Assembly: GCF_014204415.1 (NCBI RefSeq)
Contig: NZ_JACHLE010000001.1
Coordinates: 1,364,001-1,428,000, forward strand
DNA: 64,000 nucleotides
Direction of reading: 5' to 3'
From: Chryseobacterium defluvii
GTDB taxonomy: Bacteria > Bacteroidota > Bacteroidia > Flavobacteriales > Weeksellaceae
Made by a program: the position numbers and the translations under genes. The notes under the pieces are model-generated. The model worked only from the letters and a program-made list of their open reading frames with translations. It was not told where the DNA came from and did not search any database. Below, one piece after another: positions 59,613 through 64,000 of this stretch (its first letter is position 1; each line of letters begins with the position of its first letter).

Positions 59613-59969
59613 ATGGAAGAATTAGTTTTTGGAAGCTTTCACTTTAGATTAACTGCATCAAGAAATTTGATTGGAGAATATTTCAATAATCACGGAAACA
59701 CTATTTTAACCGAAAGTGCAAATTTTGCCAACAGCTTGGAAAATTCAAGTTCATTGTTTGAAGCGGAGTATATAACTTCGTGGTTAGAAGGTAATAAACC
59801 ATACTCATACCGTATGAGAATAGAACGAATTCCCAATACAAATGCGTTTAATGTACTTTGGACTACCATTCGGAATAACACACCCGTTTTTAGAGGCAAA
59901 GCAGCTCTTTTAGAAGAAAACACGATATATGGATATTATTCGGGAGAAACATTTATACCAGAACATTAA
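59613..59969 (+). CDS. Hypothetical small protein
   Basis: This 118-residue protein has a mixed sequence with beta-type motifs (FGSFHFRLTASRNLIGEYF, AFNVLWTTIRNNTPVFRGKA) and a Tyr-rich end. No family was recognised. It lies 2 bp after the DinB-like gene and overlaps rlmB by 1 bp, so it is part of that operon. Confidence 0.7.
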   Translation: MEELVFGSFHFRLTASRNLIGEYFNNHGNTILTESANFANSLENSSSLFEAEYITSWLEGNKPYSYRMRIERIPNTNAFNVLWTTIRNNTPVFRGKAALLEENTIYGYYSGETFIPEH

Positions 59970-60727
59970 TGAACAATAACGATAAAAAGGATGATTTCAT
60001 CTTTGGGCTTCGTCCTGTGATTGAAGCTATAGAAGCGGGAAAAACTATTGACAAGATCTTTGTGCAGAATGCATTACAGGGTGAAATTTATGCTGAGCTA
60101 AAAGCTGCTTTGGCTAAAAATAAAATACGTCCGAACTATGTTCCGGTTGAAAAACTGAACCGTTTCACAAGAAAAAATCATCAGGGAGTTGTAGCGTTTA
60201 TTTCGGATGTTCCGTTTTATAAAGTGGAAGATATTGTTCCCCAATTGTTTGAGGAAGGGAAAACTCCATTTTTATTAATCCTGGACAGGCTTACGGATGT
60301 AAGGAACTTTGGAGCCATATGCAGAACGGCAGAATGCGTTGGGATTGATGCAGTGATCATTCCTGAAAAGGGAGCTTCTCCGATCAATTCAGATGCTATA
60401 AAGACCTCTGCTGGAGCCATTTACAATATCAAGATCTGTAAAGAAGCTAATCTGGCTCATACGGTTGATTTCCTTCAGCAAAGTGGAATATCTGTATTTT
60501 CTGCCACTGAAAAAGCTCAAAAACTGATCTATGATGTTGACTTTACAGAACCGTGTGCTATCGTCATGGGAAATGAGGAAACGGGAATTTCAAAAGAAGT
60601 CCTGCATCATTCCGATGAAAAAATTAAGTTACCTATTGAAGGAAAAACACAGTCTCTTAATGTTTCTGTTGCCTGTGGTGCGATCTTATATGAAGCTATG
60701 AGGCAGAAGCTTACCAAAATTAATTAG
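59969..60727 (+). CDS. rlmB: 23S rRNA (guanosine-2'-O-)-methyltransferase RlmB
   Basis: This 252-residue SpoU-family methyltransferase has the N-terminal substrate domain FIFGLRPVIEAI and the trefoil-knot SAM motifs: LDRLTDVRNFGAICRTAE near residue 103, IVMGNEETGISKEVL near residue 190 and LPIEGKTQSLNVSVACGAILYEAMRQ near the end. It methylates a guanosine of 23S rRNA (position 2251 in E. coli). It forms an operon with the DinB-like and hypothetical genes. Confidence 0.95.
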   Translation: MNNNDKKDDFIFGLRPVIEAIEAGKTIDKIFVQNALQGEIYAELKAALAKNKIRPNYVPVEKLNRFTRKNHQGVVAFISDVPFYKVEDIVPQLFEEGKTPFLLILDRLTDVRNFGAICRTAECVGIDAVIIPEKGASPINSDAIKTSAGAIYNIKICKEANLAHTVDFLQQSGISVFSATEKAQKLIYDVDFTEPCAIVMGNEETGISKEVLHHSDEKIKLPIEGKTQSLNVSVACGAILYEAMRQKLTKIN

Positions 60728-60804
60728 AAAATAGAAGTTAGAGATTAGCTTGGTAATGAATGCTAAGCTTTAAATTTTGAAAAATAAACCTTAAACTATT
60801 AGAA

Positions 60805-61854
60805 ATGAAAAATATAACAGCATTAGCGCTGATTACATCCATAGCCTTAATATCCTGTAAAAAAGAAACGGCAAAAATCACAAAAATAGACCCCAAGACC
60901 GGCAAAACCATCACAGTGGAAGTCCCTGCTGATTCCGTGGCAAAAGTTGAGGAAAATCCGGCCATTAAAGATTCTGCAGGCATTTATACTCAGACCTTTA
61001 AACTGGAGAAAGGCAAAACGTATCCCCTTACCACTTATCAGAGGGATGTAAAAACAATGACCGATCCTCAGGGAAAATCGATCACAGGGACCAGCGAGTC
61101 GACAGATGAGATGAACTTCACGGTGAATGACATCAAAGGAAATGTGTATGACCTTACTCTTAACCTTGTAGGCAAAAGGAATTCCCAGACCGCTCAGGGA
61201 AAAACCGTCATTGTAGATACCAAACAGCCTCTTCCGAAAGAAGATGACCTGAAAATGATCTGGAACATCAACAAAGCCCTTACCGGAAATAAGCTGAATA
61301 TGAAAATGGATACCAAAGGAAATGTGATCTCCATTACAGGCTTTGATCCTATTTATACCAAGGTATCCAATGCTGTAGGAACCCTGATCAAGGATGCTGA
61401 TCAGAAAGCAAATATAGTGGCCAGTCTTAAAGAGACCTTCAATGAAAAAGTATTAAAAGACCAGTTCAACAAAAACCTTACGATCATTCCTAAAAAGGGA
61501 GCCAAAGTAGGAGAAAAATGGACAAACACTGAAAATGCAGATCCAAGCGGAAGTGTGAAAGTGAGCTCAAACTACATCTTGAAAAGTGTAGGAAACGGTA
61601 TTGCTGAAATTGCTGTAACGGGTGGAATTCCTAAGAAAACAGAGAAGAAAACCCAGGGCCCGATCACACACAGTCTAAGCAGTGAGCTGGTACAGAACGG
61701 TACTATAAAGTTTGATCAGAACTCAGGATGGATCACCAATCAGAATATTACGGTAAAAACTACTCAGATCGAAACCATTTCAGACGGTAAACAATCCCAG
61801 TCTATGAAAAGTGTTTCCAATTCTTCTGTAATGGTAAACCCTTCTTCCAAGTAA
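60805..61854 (+). CDS. DUF6263 family lipoprotein
   Basis: This 349-residue protein has a lipobox LISC at residue 18. The charged stretch KKETAKITKIDPKTGKTITVEVP links to a beta-rich domain with YPLTTYQRDVKTMTDPQGKSITGTSESTDEMNFTV, the DUF6263 pattern. Its function is unknown. It is followed by the DUF4834 gene and YfhO. Confidence 0.85.
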   Translation: MKNITALALITSIALISCKKETAKITKIDPKTGKTITVEVPADSVAKVEENPAIKDSAGIYTQTFKLEKGKTYPLTTYQRDVKTMTDPQGKSITGTSESTDEMNFTVNDIKGNVYDLTLNLVGKRNSQTAQGKTVIVDTKQPLPKEDDLKMIWNINKALTGNKLNMKMDTKGNVISITGFDPIYTKVSNAVGTLIKDADQKANIVASLKETFNEKVLKDQFNKNLTIIPKKGAKVGEKWTNTENADPSGSVKVSSNYILKSVGNGIAEIAVTGGIPKKTEKKTQGPITHSLSSELVQNGTIKFDQNSGWITNQNITVKTTQIETISDGKQSQSMKSVSNSSVMVNPSSK

Positions 61855-61949
61855 GAGAGTTTGAGAGTTATAGAGTTTGAGTGTGTTGTTTTTTATTAAT
61901 AAATCTTGAACTATAAACTTTAAACCCTGAACTTTAAACACATAAAATC

Positions 61950-62177
61950 ATGAAGTACATTTTTGAGTTAGTACTCACTGCTATTATTATTTTCTTTGTC
62001 TGGAACATTCTTAAAAGGATTTTCTTTAAATCTTTTTACAGCTATAGATCCGGCAATCAAAATAAAAACAGACCACAGGATATACAAAGCTCAAATAAGA
62101 ATATTGATCAGAAACTGAACTGGGATGCAGAAACTGTGGACTATGAAGAGGTGAAAGAAAATGATAATAAAAGGTAA
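61950..62177 (+). CDS. DUF4834 family small membrane protein
   Basis: This 75-residue protein has a single N-terminal membrane segment (LVLTAIIIFFVWNILKRIFF) and a polar tail with WDAETVDYEEVKE. That pattern is DUF4834, which often sits next to YfhO in Bacteroidota. Function unknown. Confidence 0.82.
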   Translation: MKYIFELVLTAIIIFFVWNILKRIFFKSFYSYRSGNQNKNRPQDIQSSNKNIDQKLNWDAETVDYEEVKENDNKR

Positions 62178-62209
62178 TAATTCCGGAAAACAAAAGATAA
62201 ACAACCCGT

Positions 62210-64000
62210 ATGGCAAAAAATAAAAACTTAATTTATATTGCAATTTCTTTAGTTGTATTTATAGTTTTGGCATTTTTATACTCCACTCCCGTTTTTACAG
62301 GGAAACAGCTTTTCCAGCACGACATCGTACAGTACAGAGGAGGCGCAAAAGAGCTTCTCGACTACAGAGCTGACACAGGAAAGGAAACCTATTGGAGCGA
62401 CTCTATGTTTGGAGGGATGCCCACTTACCAGATGGGAAGCCAGTTCAAAGGAGATATTATCAAAAAAATTGACAGCTACCTGAATTTCCTTCCCAGGCCG
62501 GTCAATTATCTTTTTTTACTTTTTGCCGGATTCTTCTTTTTGGGAATGGTCACAGTAAGGAATTGGAAGTATGCCTTACTGGGAGCCACTTTTTTTGGAC
62601 TTTCCACCTATTTTTATATCATAATTGCAGCAGGACACAACGGTAAAGTCAATACCATTGAGTACTTTGCACCCCTTTTAGCAGGGATCTTACTGGTATA
62701 TATCCGGAAACAATATATCTGGGGCTTCATTGTCACTACCCTTTTCATGGGGCTTCAGATAGCCGCGAACCACCCTCAGATGACCTATTACCTGTTCCTG
62801 GCATTGGGATTCTTATTCCTGTCAGAACTTCTAAGGGCGATCCAGAAAAAAACGCCAATGAAGCATTTCCTTATTTCTTCGGCAATTATTGCCGCTTCAT
62901 GCGCTATAGGGGTTGGGATGAATTCCCAGAGGATCATGGCCAATTCCGAATACGTGAAAGAAACAGTTCGTGGAAAACAGATTTTAAATAATGAAAGCCA
63001 CACCTCAGGAAAATCCGGAATGGATAAAGAAAGCATGCTGATGTGGAGCTACGGAAAACTGGAAACCTTAAATCTTTTCATTCCTAGATTAATGGGTGGA
63101 GGAAGCCAGGAACCGGAAGCAAAAGAGATCATGAACAGGGTTCAGGAAATGGTTCAGGAAAACGTTTCTTCTCAGGCTGAAATGGACAGGGTTTCAAAAG
63201 GCTTCAGCGGAGTAACCTACTGGGGCGACCAGCCGGGAACTTCCGGCCCTGCCTATCAGGGAGCTGTTGTTTGTTTTCTGGCCCTTTTAGGATTCTTTTT
63301 CGGATGGAAAAAATACCGTTACTGGATCTTAGGAGCTTCTATTCTGACAATTTTACTAGCCTGGGGAAGCAATTTTATGCCTTTATCAGATTTCTTTATA
63401 GATTTTGTTCCTTTTTATAATAAATTTAGGGCTCCTTCTTCCATTCTGGTCGTTGTGGAACTATTATTCCCGTTGATAGCCATTATCGGACTGTACCGGT
63501 TTTTCACAGATGAGAAACTTACAGAAGAATATAAAAAGAAAATCCTTCTGTATGTAAGCGCCGGAACTTTGGGGTTTGTGCTCATTCTTTTAATTTTCGG
63601 AAAATCTTTATTAGGTTTTGCCACAGATAATGAGAAGACCTATTTCCCTCCTTTCCTGCTGGATTATCTTGTGGATGAAAGATTCAAGCTGTTCAGAATA
63701 GATGCTATCAAAGCATTTATTTATGTAGCAATAACTGCAGCCGCTTTATTTATGAGTATGCAGAAAAAACTGAGTCAGAATATTGCCCTGATCATCATAG
63801 GAGTTGTAAGCTTATTCGACTTATGGACTGTAAACAAGCGCTATCTGAATGACGAAAATTATGTAGATAAAGTTTTTGCAGAAAGCCCTTTTCAAACCGA
63901 AAGCTCAGACCTTCTGGTCGAAAAAGTAGCAGGAAATCCGAATCTGGAATCCATTTTAGCCAATGTCCAGGTCAATAAAACACTGGAAACCATTGCTGAA
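62210..64000 (+). CDS. YfhO family membrane glycosyltransferase-like protein (3' end outside window)
   Basis: The frame starts at ATG 62210 (MAKNKNLIYIAI) and runs open to the window end, 597 codons. It has many membrane segments and the YfhO landmarks: the N-terminal extracytoplasmic loop DIVQYRGGAKELLDYRADTGKETYWSDSMFGGMPTYQ, then AAGHNGKVNTIEYFAPLLAGILL, then WGSNFMPLSDFFIDFVPFYNKFRAPSS. In Firmicutes YfhO acts in lipoteichoic acid glycosylation; the role in Bacteroidota is unclear. It follows DUF4834 by 32 bp. Confidence 0.92.
   Translation, partial: MAKNKNLIYIAISLVVFIVLAFLYSTPVFTGKQLFQHDIVQYRGGAKELLDYRADTGKETYWSDSMFGGMPTYQMGSQFKGDIIKKIDSYLNFLPRPVNYLFLLFAGFFFLGMVTVRNWKYALLGATFFGLSTYFYIIIAAGHNGKVNTIEYFAPLLAGILLVYIRKQYIWGFIVTTLFMGLQIAANHPQMTYYLFLALGFLFLSELLRAIQKKTPMKHFLISSAIIAASCAIGVGMNSQRIMANSEYVKETVRGKQILNNESHTSGKSGMDKESMLMWSYGKLETLNLFIPRLMGGGSQEPEAKEIMNRVQEMVQENVSSQAEMDRVSKGFSGVTYWGDQPGTSGPAYQGAVVCFLALLGFFFGWKKYRYWILGASILTILLAWGSNFMPLSDFFIDFVPFYNKFRAPSSILVVVELLFPLIAIIGLYRFFTDEKLTEEYKKKILLYVSAGTLGFVLILLIFGKSLLGFATDNEKTYFPPFLLDYLVDERFKLFRIDAIKAFIYVAITAAALFMSMQKKLSQNIALIIIGVVSLFDLWTVNKRYLNDENYVDKVFAESPFQTESSDLLVEKVAGNPNLESILANVQVNKTLETIAE

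Noticed and set aside
1-64000. Search for tRNA, rRNA, tmRNA, insertion sequences and prophage genes
   Set aside because: No cloverleaf with CCA-type ends, rRNA conserved blocks, transposase or integrase motifs were seen. Every longer gap was read. A dedicated tRNA scan could still change this.

Overview
The window looks like chromosome from a Chryseobacterium-type flavobacterium (Bacteroidota, Weeksellaceae). The clues are an AT-rich sequence, type IX secretion genes (porU, porV), a complete Bat aerotolerance operon, Bacteroidota promoters of the TTG-N19/20-TAnnTTTG type, starts without Shine-Dalgarno sequences, and a graspetide locus with a TxKYPSD core like the microviridins and the chryseoviridins of Chryseobacterium. 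No rRNA, tRNA, CRISPR array, transposase, integrase or phage gene was seen. Genus placement is an inference from gene content.

Layout. 1-3.7 kb: 3' part of porU, then porV. 4-14.3 kb: FUSC membrane protein, phosphopantetheinyl transferase, ahcY, YiaA-type protein, purE, EamA transporter, secreted Cys-rich protein, purK, DUF1543 protein, TauE/SafE plus DUF1634 pair. 14.3-20.5 kb (minus strand): VOC protein, NTF2-like protein, mvaD, long-chain acyl-CoA ligase with an epimerase-like reductase, secreted hydrolase. 20.6-23.2 kb (minus): graspetide cluster with two precursor peptides and two ATP-grasp ligases. 23.3-30.4 kb: esterase, pdxJ, MscS channel, lipoproteins, DUF456, ung, GNAT. 30.5-36.4 kb: MutS-like ATPase, SUKH-like protein, RDD protein, small ABC system, secreted protein, a cobalamin riboswitch and an acyl-CoA thioesterase. 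36.5-41.6 kb: HD hydrolase, cytochrome P450, PadR-PspC pair, a 20-residue amphipathic peptide gene, acyltransferase. 41.7-46.2 kb: hotdog thioesterase and isochorismate synthase, probably both for menaquinone, separated by a lipoprotein / membrane-segment sigma factor / beta-barrel cassette. 46.6-55.4 kb (minus): MarC, then the MoxR-GNAT-DUF58-BatABCD operon. 56.1-58.7 kb (minus): membrane protein, AraC regulator, HbpS-like protein, SDR. 59.1-64 kb (plus): DinB protein, hypothetical, rlmB, DUF6263 lipoprotein, DUF4834 protein, and YfhO running off the window.

Most regions are ordinary core genome. The stretches most worth a second look are the graspetide cluster (acidic cores differing from the canonical W-E-E, a 24-nt tandem repeat in one precursor, a terminator between precursors and ligases), the cobalamin riboswitch without a B12-type gene behind it, the sigma factor with hydrophobic segments and a long C-terminal tail, the free-standing 20-codon amphipathic peptide gene, a set of six promoters whose -7 box ends 3 to 5 nt before the start codon (predicted leaderless mRNAs), and several intergenic palindromic repeat families.
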